Assembly: GCA_026417275.1 (NCBI GenBank)
Contig: JAOADO010000001.1
Location: 14,016-72,210, forward strand
Source: Verrucomicrobiia bacterium
Lineage (GTDB): Bacteria > Verrucomicrobiota > Verrucomicrobiae > Limisphaerales > JAKPVM01
DNA length: 58,195 nt
Direction of reading: 5' to 3'
Below are positions 43,244-51,481 of this stretch, piece by piece. The notes under the pieces were generated by a model that was not told where the DNA came from, did no database searches, and saw only the letters and a program-made list of their open reading frames with translations. Every line of letters begins with the position of its first letter. Position 1 is the stretch's first letter. A program made the position numbers and the translations under genes.

Positions 43244-43633
43244 ATGAAAGTGAAAAATATAATATTGGCGATTTTATGTGTTTTTGTTTTTATCACTGGC
43301 GGTTGTTATAAAACCGTGGATGGACGTGTTAAAGCGGGTGTCCCTTTCAAAAAGGATAAAATTGAGGGAAGATATGAACGGACTGTCCCTCAGGTTTTTG
43401 AGGCTTCCAAGGTTGTTCTTATCCGCTTTGGCAAAATTGTGTCCGAGGATACAATTTCAAAATCCCTTGTAGGCAAGGTAGATACGCGGACAGTTTGGAT
43501 TCGAGTAACAGAAGTGGACCCCAAAGTCTCGATGGTTACCGTGCAAGTAAGGACAAAAGGTGGAGATTCAGATATTGACCTTGCCGCCCAGATTGAAAAA
43601 GAGATTGCCCTTCAGCTTGTCCAGATGCGGTAG
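43244..43633 (+). CDS. DUF3568-like lipoprotein
   Basis: This 129-residue protein has a signal peptide with a lipobox (ITGGC, Cys at about 21). The mature domain is a compact alpha/beta fold: YERTVPQVFEASKVVLIRFG (helix after a beta strand), GKIVSED, and TVWIRVTEVDPKVSMVTVQV, followed by an amphipathic end helix. It matches DUF3568 in outline. The family is of unknown function and is outer-membrane-lipoprotein-like. The gene stands alone. Confidence 0.7.
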   Translation: MKVKNIILAILCVFVFITGGCYKTVDGRVKAGVPFKKDKIEGRYERTVPQVFEASKVVLIRFGKIVSEDTISKSLVGKVDTRTVWIRVTEVDPKVSMVTVQVRTKGGDSDIDLAAQIEKEIALQLVQMR

Positions 43634-43748
43634 TCCTGAAGTCAGTCATAATTTTATTTCCATTAATAATCGGGTAAAAAACAACCTAATAGCAATATAT
43701 TAGATTTGTAATTTGTTGATAATAATAAACTTAAGTTTGTTATCTTCC

Positions 43749-44528
43749 TTATTGGGTGTTGGTTGTTTGAAATATTAATTGTGTTTTTGTTTTTGTCTTA
43801 AGATTCCGAATTTCAAGCTCGTGGATTTGCCAGTTGCCGTTTTCGTCCTTTTGGAAGCTGCCCACTTCGAATTGTTTTATTTTTTTACCCGTATTATCGT
43901 ATGCTTCTGCGATTAAAATTCCGAGTGTTTCTTTATCTATCCATGATATCACTTTGCTATATCCCAGGTTTTTATCCTCCGGGGATGGGACGCTTTCAAG
44001 CACCTTACAGACTCGGCTTTTGCGCATTTCGGTTTTGAGAATTGTTTGTTTTTTCCAGTGGAAGAATTCAAGACCGAGGTCGCCTATTGAGAAATCGGAG
44101 TCTGCGAATGCGGTGGAAGGTGGCGGATTTGAAATAACATGATTTTCGGTGTTGTTGATTGATTCTAAAAGGTAATGGTTTGCTTTATTTTTGGAATGGG
44201 AGACGATGAGTTTTTGATAAGGTTTTTCATTGATGTTTGAGGTTTCGTAAATGGAGTCCCATCCATCTGGCGCTGGGATTATTTTGCTTATGATTTTGTA
44301 CAGGGTAGTTTCTCCGTTAGTTTTCTTTATTTTGAGGATTCCCCGAAGGGTTGTTTCTTTATCAGGGGCAAGATTGCGGATTTCTGCGGCGAGGGTGGGT
44401 CCTTCTGCCGATGGGGATTGATTGGCGGAAGAATCCGCTGCGGCAAGTGTAGTGGCTTCATTTTGCGCAGCAATTTTTGCGCAGACAGTTAAAGTTATAA
44501 GAATTGGTAATATTTTAATTAATCGCAT
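43749..44528 (-). CDS. Exported LolA/outer-membrane-lipoprotein-sorting-like protein
   Basis: This 259-residue protein has a signal peptide (ILPILITLTVCAKIAA). The mature part is an extended beta sheet of the LolA/LppX half-barrel type: LRGILKIKKTNGETTLYKIISKI, a KLIVSH strand, a LGLEFFHWKKQ segment, and VISWIDKETLGILIAEAYDNTGKKIKQFEV at the C-terminus. The last motif is the best match to the outer-membrane lipoprotein-sorting family of PVC and Deltaproteobacteria. It may carry a lipid or lipoprotein through the periplasm; that is inferred from fold only. Confidence 0.7.
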   Translation of the reverse strand: MRLIKILPILITLTVCAKIAAQNEATTLAAADSSANQSPSAEGPTLAAEIRNLAPDKETTLRGILKIKKTNGETTLYKIISKIIPAPDGWDSIYETSNINEKPYQKLIVSHSKNKANHYLLESINNTENHVISNPPPSTAFADSDFSIGDLGLEFFHWKKQTILKTEMRKSRVCKVLESVPSPEDKNLGYSKVISWIDKETLGILIAEAYDNTGKKIKQFEVGSFQKDENGNWQIHELEIRNLKTKTKTQLIFQTTNTQ

Positions 44529-44568
44529 ATCATCGCATATTGCTTTTTATATGAATTATACAGCAGGT

Positions 44569-45524
44569 TCAGGGATTAACCACATTAATTGGATTTCCAT
44601 TAAGGAATGCTTTTATATTGTTGACCACGATTTTCATAAGGCGTTGTCTTGCGGCGCTGGTTGTCCAGCCGATGTGGGGTGTAATGATGCAATTTTTTGC
44701 GGTTAACAGCGGGTTATTTGGTTGCGGCGGTTCGGTTGAGAGGACATCGACTGCGGCTCCGGCGATAGTCCCGTTGTTTAGAGCGTCGGCAAGAGCGGCT
44801 TCGTCAACGAGTCCGCCTCTTCCTGTATTAATTAGAAATGCGGATGGTTTCATTGTTGCGAGGCGTTCTTTGTTGACGATTTTTGCTGTTTCTGGCGTGA
44901 GCGGGCAATGCAATGAGACGACGTCTGAATTTCTGAAGATGTCATTAATTTCAGCAAATTTGACTTTTTGTTTTTCTGAGTTTTTAGGCTTCTGGAGTAG
45001 GCTATAACATTCATTCCGAATGCGTTTGCGATTTTGGCAACAGTGTTGCCGATGCGTCCGAAACCGATGATGCCAATGGTCAGGGCATCAAGTTCAACAA
45101 GGGGGGAGAGCCAGTAGCAAAAATCTGGACAGCGCGTCCAATCGCCGCGTTTGACGGATTCTGAGTGAAGTCCGACGTGGTGTGTGAGTTCCAGGAGCAG
45201 GGCAAAGGTTAGTTGAGCGACGGACATTGTGCTGTAATCTGGCACGTTTGTAACGATTATTCCGCGTGCTTTGGCAGCGGAAACGTCTACAACATTGTAT
45301 CCAGTTGCAAGGACTCCAATGTAGCGGAGTTGAGGCAGGGCATGGATAGCCGCGGAGTCCAGGATTGCCTTGTTTGTTAGAACGATTTGAGCGCCGGCGG
45401 CTCGAGACACAACGAGTTCTTTTGGGGTGCGATCGTAGATTACGCATTCTCCAAGCGATTTAAGGTCATCCCATGAAAGGTCGCCCGGATTCATGGTGTA
45501 GCCGTCTAAAACTACGATTTTCAT
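44569..45524 (-). pseudogene. D-2-hydroxyacid dehydrogenase with an apparent frameshift
   Basis: Two overlapping frames make one 2-hydroxyacid dehydrogenase of 318 residues when one base is added. The first part (from 45524) has MKIVVLDGYTMNPGD, VLTNKAILD, GYNVVDVSAAKARGI, and the Rossmann loop IGIIGFGRIGNTVAK. The second part continues with DVVSLHCPLTPETAKIV, NTGRGGLVDE and the catalytic His in ITPHIGWTT. The frame changes in a run of A residues (minus strand) at about 44964-44976, and adding one A restores both motifs. Family members reduce glyoxylate/hydroxypyruvate or similar acids. It may be a real pseudogene, a sequencing or assembly indel, or a site of slippage. Confidence 0.85.
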
Positions 45525-45566
45525 AATGGGAATGCCGATGTTTTTATATAATCTGTGGCGTTATGT

Positions 45567-47441
45567 TTATTCTACCGTTACGCTTTTTGCAAGGTTTCGC
45601 GGTTTGTCGACATCGCAACCGCGTTCGACGGCGATGTAGTATGCGATTAGTTGTAGCGGTATTGCCGCGAGCAGTGGGAATAATGGTTCTTCGGTTTGGG
45701 GAAGGTAGATTGCGTGGTTTACAAGTTTTTCAATTTCGCGGTTGTCTTCTGTAGTGATGGCTATGATTGGTCCTTTGCGCGCCTTGATTTCCTGGAGGTT
45801 GGAAAGGTTTTTTTCGTATAGAGAGTCTTTTGGAATGATGAAGACGGTGGGGGTTTTTTCGTCAATCATAGCGATTGGACCGTGTTTCATTTCTGCGGCA
45901 GGGTATCCTTCTGCATGGATGTAAGAAATCTCTTTTAGTTTTAAGGCGCCTTCGAGCGCAACGGGGAAATTGTATTGTCTGCCTAAAAAGAAGAAGTCTT
46001 CTGCCCAGGCGTATTCAAGGGCAATTTTTTTAATTTTTTCGCTTTGGGCGAGTATTGATTCGACCTGGTCAGGAACGTTTTCAAGGGCTTTTAAGGTTTG
46101 CAATGCGCGGTTTAGCGAGAGGTTTCTGATTCTTCCCATTAGAACGCCGAATAGGGCGAGGACTGTGATTTGGGAGGTGAAAGCCTTTGTGGATGCAACT
46201 CCGATTTCTGGTCCTGCGTGGAGGTAGATGCCGCCATCGGCTTCGCGCGCGATTGTGCTCCCGACGACGTTGCAAATGGAAAGGACTTTATGTCCACGTC
46301 TTTTTGCCTCGCGCAAGCCTGCGAGGGAGTCCGCGGTTTCTCCTGATTGGGTTATAATTAAAACAAGCGTGTTTTTTTCGAGGGGCGAGTTTCTGTATCT
46401 AAATTCGCTTGCGTATTCGACTTCGCTTGGGATGTTCGCAAATTCTTCAAAATAATGTTCGCCGATCAGGGCGGCGTGCCAGCTTGTGCCGCAGGCGGGC
46501 ATGACAATTCTGTCAATTGCACGGAGTTCGGTCATTGTCATGTTTAGCCCGCCGAAGGTTGCGGTGCCTTCTTCGAAATTAATTCTTCCGCGCATTGCGT
46601 TGCGGATTGTTTTGGGTTGCTCAAAGATTTCTTTGAGCATGAAGTGAGGGAACTCGCCGCGCTCTGCGGCTTCGGGGTCGAGTTCGAGTTTGTTGATTTG
46701 AATTTTAGCGGTGTCCGAGCCGAGGTTGTGCAATCTTATACCAGAGGATGTAATGGTGGCTACGTCGTAATCGTTTAAGTATACGACGTTTCTGGTATAG
46801 GGTGCGATAGCAACGGCGTCGCTTGCCACGAAGTGTTCGTTGTCGCCAACGCCGATGATGATTGGGGAGCCGCGTCTTGCGGTTACAATTACGTTTGGGA
46901 AATCTTTGCTGATTACGGCAATGCCGTATGTGCCGATGACTTCTTTGAGTGCTTCTATGACTGCTTTGGTCAGGGTATTTTCATTTGATACGCATGAGTC
47001 GGAAGCAGCACAGTTTTTTTCTTTGAGTCGTTCATAATGTTCGCCAATGAGGTGTGCAAGCACTTCGGTGTCTGTTTCGGATTCAAAAACATGGTCTTTA
47101 AGTTTTTGTTTTAGACGGTCGTAATTTTCTATAACGCCGTTGTGGACGACGGCGATTGTTTTGCTGTGGTCGAAATGAGGGTGAGAGTTAATGTCTGATG
47201 GTGCACCGTGTGTTGCCCAGCGCGTGTGCCCGATTCCGATGTTGCCGCAGAGTGGTTTTTCTGACATTAACTTTGAAAGACCATCGTCAATTTTTCCTTT
47301 CTTTTTATGAAAGTCGAATTTTCCGTTGTTAATTACTGCGGCGCCGGCACTGTCGTATCCTCGATATTCAAGACGACGCAGTCCTTCAAGCAAAATTGGA
47401 GCCGCGGCACGCACCCCCACGTATCCTATGATTCCACACAT
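45567..47441 (-). CDS. glmS: Glutamine-fructose-6-phosphate aminotransferase (isomerizing)
   Basis: This 624-residue enzyme makes glucosamine 6-phosphate for peptidoglycan and lipopolysaccharide. The N-terminal amidotransferase begins with the catalytic Cys2 (MCGIIGYVG) and has GHTRWATHG. The isomerase half has two SIS domains with MPACGTSWHAALI, TQSGETADSLAGL, STKAFTSQI and the C-terminal DKPRNLAKSVTVE. It is slightly longer than usual because of a Cys-rich insert near residue 145 (NCAASDSCVSN). It lies 42 bases upstream of the hydroxyacid dehydrogenase gene. I find no glmS ribozyme. Confidence 0.97.
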   Translation of the reverse strand: MCGIIGYVGVRAAAPILLEGLRRLEYRGYDSAGAAVINNGKFDFHKKKGKIDDGLSKLMSEKPLCGNIGIGHTRWATHGAPSDINSHPHFDHSKTIAVVHNGVIENYDRLKQKLKDHVFESETDTEVLAHLIGEHYERLKEKNCAASDSCVSNENTLTKAVIEALKEVIGTYGIAVISKDFPNVIVTARRGSPIIIGVGDNEHFVASDAVAIAPYTRNVVYLNDYDVATITSSGIRLHNLGSDTAKIQINKLELDPEAAERGEFPHFMLKEIFEQPKTIRNAMRGRINFEEGTATFGGLNMTMTELRAIDRIVMPACGTSWHAALIGEHYFEEFANIPSEVEYASEFRYRNSPLEKNTLVLIITQSGETADSLAGLREAKRRGHKVLSICNVVGSTIAREADGGIYLHAGPEIGVASTKAFTSQITVLALFGVLMGRIRNLSLNRALQTLKALENVPDQVESILAQSEKIKKIALEYAWAEDFFFLGRQYNFPVALEGALKLKEISYIHAEGYPAAEMKHGPIAMIDEKTPTVFIIPKDSLYEKNLSNLQEIKARKGPIIAITTEDNREIEKLVNHAIYLPQTEEPLFPLLAAIPLQLIAYYIAVERGCDVDKPRNLAKSVTVE

Positions 47442-47848
47442 ACCGAATTAATATTAAAACATCTTCTGTTATAAATTAAAGGAAATTTTTGTTTGTTGGG
47501 ATAAACTCGGTTGTGTATGTTTTTTTTGTTTTGGTTGTGGTGGTGGTGTGCATGTATGGTTGAAGTTATGTTTTTTGCCATAACCGCAGGTGAGGTGTTA
47601 TCTTGCACTTATAAGGTGGTGGCGCGGTCCAGGCGGGAGGTGCATATACCTTACCATGCGGATTAGAATGTCTTTGTCTGTACTTCCAGAAAATCAGTGT
47701 ATTTCTTATTTGCCATTGTTGAAAGAATAATGAGATTCCAGAAGACAATGTGATTGGAGGTTTGCCAGTTATTGGAGGGTTCACCGTTATTTTGGTGTTG
47801 ATTATTTTTGATGATATAAGATAAAAGACGCATAAATCCATTTAAATT
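47442..47848. other. Intergenic region with possible structured element
   Basis: The 407 bases between divergent glmS and the sugar-porter gene hold no clear gene. Four GG doublets (47533-47546) lie in a G/T-rich stretch. CCGCA (47584-47588)/TGCGG (47657-47661) enclose 78 bases in which TGCAC/GTGCA (47604-47608, 47640-47644) and TAAGGT/ACCTTA (47612-47617, 47648-47653) can cross as a pseudoknot. The stems are short and could be chance. Confidence 0.3.
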
Positions 47849-49216
47849 ATGAATTCCGATAACGCAGGATATCAGAAGGGTTATGTTGTTTTAATCAGTC
47901 TTGTTGCCGCATTTGGCGGTTTTTTGTTTGGATACGATACTGCGGTGGTTTCCGGCGCGATAGGATTTTTAAAAACGCATTTTAAACTTACCGCGGATTT
48001 GACCGGTTGGGCGGCGTCGAGCATGCTGGTTGGGTGCATGGTTGGGGCAATGTTGTCTGGTCCGCTTGGAGATAGGCTTGGCAGGAAGTGGAGTCTTTCT
48101 TTGTGCGGTTTGTTGTTTGCTGTTTCTTCACTTGCGTCGGCTTTGCCGCAATCGTTGGGACAATTTGCATGGGCGCGGTTTGCTGGCGGGGTGGCAATAG
48201 GAGCGGCTTCTATTCTTTCGCCGATTTACATAGCGGAGGTTTCGCCAGAGAAAAGTCGAGGTCGGCTTGTGGCACTGTATCAACTTGCGATAGTGGTTGG
48301 GGTATTGCTTGTATTTTTTGTGAACTACAAGATTCAACAGAGTGGCGATGTTGAGTGGAATGTCTCAAAGGGATGGCGCTGGATGTTCGCGTCGCTTGTG
48401 GCTCCGTCGGCGCTTTTTTTTATCATTATGATGTTCATGCCTGAAAGCCCGCGCTGGTTGATGAAGGTTGGGAAAGATGGTGAGGCGCGGGCAGTTTTGA
48501 GCAAGATTGGTGGTTTAGAAAATGCTGGCAAACAGGTGGAGCAAATTCGGGAGTCTTTAAAAGAAGAGGAGGGCAGGTGGGGTGAGCTTTTCGGGGGGGG
48601 ATATTTTCGTGCGCTTGTTGTGGGTGGGCTTCTTGCGATTTTTAGCCAGTTCAGTGGCATAAACGCGATAATGTATTATGGTCCAGAGGTTTTTAAAGCG
48701 TCTGGTGTGGCTCAGAATAACGCATTTATGCAAACGGTGATTGTTGGTGCGATAAATTTATTGTTTACATTTGTAGCAATAGGTTTTGTGGATAATTTTG
48801 GGAGAAGGCCGTTGTTATTAATCGGCACGGCGGTTCAAACAGTTGCGCATGGTTTGATTGGTTTTTTCTTTTTTAAGAGTATGAACGGTTTTCCTTTGCT
48901 GATTGCAGTGTTGTCGTTTGTTGCCGCTTTTGCGATGGCGATGGGTCCTGTGTCGTGGATTGTCAATTCGGAGATTTTTCCTACAAAACTGCGCGGCAGG
49001 GCGATGGCGGTTTCAATTTTTTTTCTATGGTTGGCGGATTGGGTTGTTACGCAAACTTTTCCCATGCTACAGGAATCAATTGGCGCGGCAAAGACTTTCT
49101 GGGTCTACGGAATTTGCAGTCTTGCAAGTTTTGTTTTCATTTTCTTCTATGTGCCAGAAACCAAGGGGAAGACGCTTGAGGAAATCGAATCTTCATGGAA
49201 ACGGGCTGGCAGATAA
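47849..49216 (+). CDS. MFS sugar porter (XylE/GalP type)
   Basis: This 455-residue membrane transporter has 12 predicted helices and the sugar-porter marks in order: GFLFGYDTAVVSGA in helix 1, GPLGDRLGRKWSL (loop 2-3), SPIYIAEVSPEKSRGRLVALYQL (helix 4-5), PESPRWL at the end of the first half, QFSGINAIMYYGPEVF (helix 7, sugar site), and PETKGKTLEEI at the C-terminus. It probably imports a monosaccharide with a proton; xylose, galactose, glucose or arabinose are possible. A TATAAG at 47815-47820 gives a short leader. Confidence 0.92.
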   Translation: MNSDNAGYQKGYVVLISLVAAFGGFLFGYDTAVVSGAIGFLKTHFKLTADLTGWAASSMLVGCMVGAMLSGPLGDRLGRKWSLSLCGLLFAVSSLASALPQSLGQFAWARFAGGVAIGAASILSPIYIAEVSPEKSRGRLVALYQLAIVVGVLLVFFVNYKIQQSGDVEWNVSKGWRWMFASLVAPSALFFIIMMFMPESPRWLMKVGKDGEARAVLSKIGGLENAGKQVEQIRESLKEEEGRWGELFGGGYFRALVVGGLLAIFSQFSGINAIMYYGPEVFKASGVAQNNAFMQTVIVGAINLLFTFVAIGFVDNFGRRPLLLIGTAVQTVAHGLIGFFFFKSMNGFPLLIAVLSFVAAFAMAMGPVSWIVNSEIFPTKLRGRAMAVSIFFLWLADWVVTQTFPMLQESIGAAKTFWVYGICSLASFVFIFFYVPETKGKTLEEIESSWKRAGR

Positions 49217-49297
49217 AATAATAGAGGGGTGTTTTAATGGGGCGGACGCTGTGGCAAAATCATTTATAATGATGTATCATATTCGGTCTGGTTTTTA

Positions 49298-50329
49298 ATG
49301 AATAATACTGAAATACAGGCGAAGGTGTTAAGGGCAATTGAGCCCGGGGAAATTGAGCGAGCCGTTGATGCGGCGGTTGAGTTATTAAAAGCTGGCGATG
49401 TAGTGGCGTTGCCGACGGAGACGGTTTACGGTCTTGCGGCGAACGCTTTAAATCCGGACGCCGTGGCGAAGATTTTTGCCGTCAAAGGTAGACCGTCGAA
49501 CAATCCTTTGATTGTGCATGTTTCGTCTGTTTACATGGCGAAACGGTGTGTCCGCCAATGGTCGGGTGAAGCGCAAAAACTTGCCAATAATTTTTGGCCT
49601 GGACCATTAACGATTGTTTTGCCGAAGTCTGAAATAATTCCGCCAGTTGTGACGGCCGGGGGCGAAACTGTTGGTGTTCGTTTTCCGTCCCATTCTGTAA
49701 TACAAAAAATAATCGAGAAATGCGGGTTTCCATTAGCTGCTCCGAGCGCAAACATTTCTAATAGGGTGTCTCCAACAACGGCGGAACATGTTTTGAGGCA
49801 ACTTGGTAATCGGATTAAATTGATAGTTGACGGGGGCGCGTGTCATGTCGGCATAGAATCCACAGTGTTCGATGTTGCAAGCAATCCACCGCGAGTCCTC
49901 AGACCTGGAATTATCCATGAGGAGTCTCTTTTTGCCGCGCTTGGAAAGAAGCCGTCCAGGGAACAGTTTGAAGAGCGCGAAAACAGGACGCTTCGAAGTC
50001 CTGGACTTTTTAAAAAGCATTATGCTCCGATTGCCAGGCTGGTTTGCGTGGAATGGCGGAGCCAGCAGGAATTAATTGCAAAATTAACGGAACTTGGGGC
50101 TTTGCCTGAGTTTACGCGAATTCTTGCATATTCAAATCTTCCAGAAGATTTGCGACGCTGGAAAACTATTTTGATGCCTAAAAAAGCCCTTGCTTATGCG
50201 CGCGCGTTATACGCTGAACTCCATCGTTGCGATGAAGAAGGAGTTAAGTGGATAATCGTTCAAACTCCGCCTGAGCAGACGCAATGGGATGCAATTCATG
50301 ATAGGTTAAAACGGGCGTCGGCAACATAA
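49298..50329 (+). CDS. tsaC: L-threonylcarbamoyladenylate synthase (Sua5/TsaC)
   Basis: This 343-residue enzyme makes threonylcarbamoyl-AMP for the tRNA t6A37 modification. The YrdC/Sua5 domain covers residues 20-220: LPTETVYGLAANALNPDAVAKIFAVKGRPSNNPL (RNA and ATP site), APSANISNRVSPT, and GIESTVFDV. After a linker comes a Sua5-type C-terminal domain (ARLVCVEW, ILAYSNLPE), so it is the long Sua5 form rather than the short TsaC. The gene starts 82 bases after the sugar porter. The later steps of t6A synthesis (TsaB, TsaD, TsaE) are not in the window. Confidence 0.93.
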   Translation: MNNTEIQAKVLRAIEPGEIERAVDAAVELLKAGDVVALPTETVYGLAANALNPDAVAKIFAVKGRPSNNPLIVHVSSVYMAKRCVRQWSGEAQKLANNFWPGPLTIVLPKSEIIPPVVTAGGETVGVRFPSHSVIQKIIEKCGFPLAAPSANISNRVSPTTAEHVLRQLGNRIKLIVDGGACHVGIESTVFDVASNPPRVLRPGIIHEESLFAALGKKPSREQFEERENRTLRSPGLFKKHYAPIARLVCVEWRSQQELIAKLTELGALPEFTRILAYSNLPEDLRRWKTILMPKKALAYARALYAELHRCDEEGVKWIIVQTPPEQTQWDAIHDRLKRASAT

Positions 50330-50640
50330 TTTTTTGTTCTTACGTTTTGGGAAGGAGGCAAACTGTTAAGTCGTCTTTTCGTCCGTAGTTTGCTTTACAC
50401 CGGGAGGCGCCACATTTTTCCCATCCATTGCAAGTATGTAATATATATTTTTCCATTTTCCCAGCCGGGGGGGATGCCTTTTTTGTGGATGGGACGGGGA
50501 CATCCCCGACCGTTTGTTATATCATTTATATTCGTTAATTCAGGGGCGCGTCTTCTGACTTATTCCAGCAGTTTCTAATCAACATTTAATAACGTATTGT
50601 TATAAGGACCATTATTTCTATTGAAATAGTTTAAAAAGGG
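50330..50640. other. Structured intergenic stretch after the Sua5 gene
   Basis: No gene is credible here. Inverted repeats are frequent: GCAAACT/AGTTTGC (50358-50364, 50387-50393); TCCCATCCA/TGGATGGGA (50419-50427, 50486-50494); and CGGGG/CCCCG (within 50496-50510). It may be the 3' end of the Sua5 mRNA or a small RNA. No U-tract marks a normal terminator. Confidence 0.4.
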
Positions 50641-50648
50641 ATTATATT
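50621..50648 (+). promoter_or_regulatory. Promoter for the leader of the YchF-like gene
   Basis: TTGAAA (50621-50626), 16 bases, TATATT (50643-50648). Transcription should begin at about 50655, directly before the structured leader. Confidence 0.55.
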
Positions 50649-50654
50649 TTTGTG

Positions 50655-50736
50655 CTTCGCAATTCTGCGGTGTAACTCATCGGGTTGATTTCCCGTAATA
50701 ATTTAATCAGAAACCGCATAACAGCGGGTTTTTATT
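50655..50736 (+). promoter_or_regulatory. Pseudoknot-containing RNA leader with terminator-like switch
   Basis: P1: TGCGGT (50666-50671) pairs with ACCGCA (50713-50718). P2: CGGG (50681-50684) pairs with CCCG (50692-50695). The P2 loop TTGATT (50685-50690) pairs with AATCAG (50705-50710) as a pseudoknot, five Watson-Crick pairs and one G-U. CCGC (50714-50717) can instead pair with GCGG (50724-50727), followed by five T residues and the ATG at 50737. P1 and the terminator-like hairpin share bases, so they exclude each other. This is riboswitch/attenuator architecture that I cannot assign to a known class. Confidence 0.5.
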
Positions 50737-51438
50737 ATGAAAGTTTGTTTGTTTGGAATAAGCGGAATACCAATTGGTAAGCATAATGTAAAAGATTCAA
50801 GGCTTGATGAGGCTCATAATCTTGTTGAAGCCGACAAAAAAACTTATATTCAAGTTGACGTGGCGGAAGCAAAGGAATTGCCGACCGCTGACGCCATAGT
50901 TGTTTCCGAAGAGGGTTACTTTGACCTTCTGTTACTTGACCTTGAGTTCATAGAAAATCGTCTCCAGCGGAATCCGCCGCCAGGCGAGATTGATGTTTTG
51001 CAAAAGGCAAAATCGTGTCTCGAAGGGGGCAGGGTCATGCGCGGCAACGGTATGAATCAGGAAGAACTTAAAGTTTTGTCTATACATACTCTTTACACTT
51101 TAAAGCCAATTGTAATTGCTTCAAAAGATGAACTAAATAATTTTGATTCATTTCTTGTACGTGTGTTAAAAGAGAGCGGTTATTCCTGTTTCTTTACTGT
51201 TGGCGGAAAAGAAAATCGCGCCTGGTTGATTAAACAGGGAATGACTGCGGTTGAAGCCGCTGGCGTTATTCATTCTGATATTCAAAAGGGATTCATTCGC
51301 GCGGAAGTCATCAGCTGGGATGATTTTATCCAGCATGGCGGCGAAACAGGCGCAAAACGCGCGGGCAAACTTCGTCTTGAACCAAAAACGTACATAATGC
51401 AGGAATGTGATGTTGTGAATTTCAGGTTTAATAAATAA
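50737..51438 (+). CDS. YchF-like TGS-domain protein without a functional GTPase domain
   Basis: This 233-residue protein matches the C-terminal end of YchF/OLA1: RAWLIKQGMTAVEAAGVIH, KGFIRAEVISWDDFIQHGG, KRAGKLRLEPKTYIMQECDVVNFRFN (TGS/DUF933 domain, residues 151-233). Residues 65-105 match the helical insert (LDLEFIENRL, LQKAKSCLEGGRV). The normal G domain of about 280 residues is reduced to some 60. The P-loop position reads GIPIGKHN, one residue too short and lacking the Ser/Thr, and KDSRLDEAH recalls the K-D-x-R-L-D segment after it. Full YchF is about 363 residues. ATP hydrolysis is unlikely. It is followed by a rhodanese gene after 43 bases. Confidence 0.72.
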   Translation: MKVCLFGISGIPIGKHNVKDSRLDEAHNLVEADKKTYIQVDVAEAKELPTADAIVVSEEGYFDLLLLDLEFIENRLQRNPPPGEIDVLQKAKSCLEGGRVMRGNGMNQEELKVLSIHTLYTLKPIVIASKDELNNFDSFLVRVLKESGYSCFFTVGGKENRAWLIKQGMTAVEAAGVIHSDIQKGFIRAEVISWDDFIQHGGETGAKRAGKLRLEPKTYIMQECDVVNFRFNK

Positions 51439-51481
51439 GACTATAAATTTGAATTTTACGCGATATCACTTACTATAAATT

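Noticed and set aside
43720..43745. AAACTTAAGTTT palindrome as operator or terminator
   Set aside because: It is a 12-base A/T palindrome without a loop or U-tract in A+T-rich DNA, so it is easily chance.
47442..47661. glmS ribozyme upstream of glmS
   Set aside because: I could not find the conserved ribozyme core on the minus strand, and glmS ribozymes are mostly known from Firmicutes.
47584..47661. tRNA gene (78-base closed element)
   Set aside because: There is no T-loop GTTCRA consensus, no proper acceptor stem of seven pairs and no recognisable anticodon arm.
50390..50578. A 62-codon open frame between the Sua5 and YchF-like genes
   Set aside because: It runs through inverted repeats, has no family features, no promoter or ribosome-binding site, and an odd composition. 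It is treated as non-coding.
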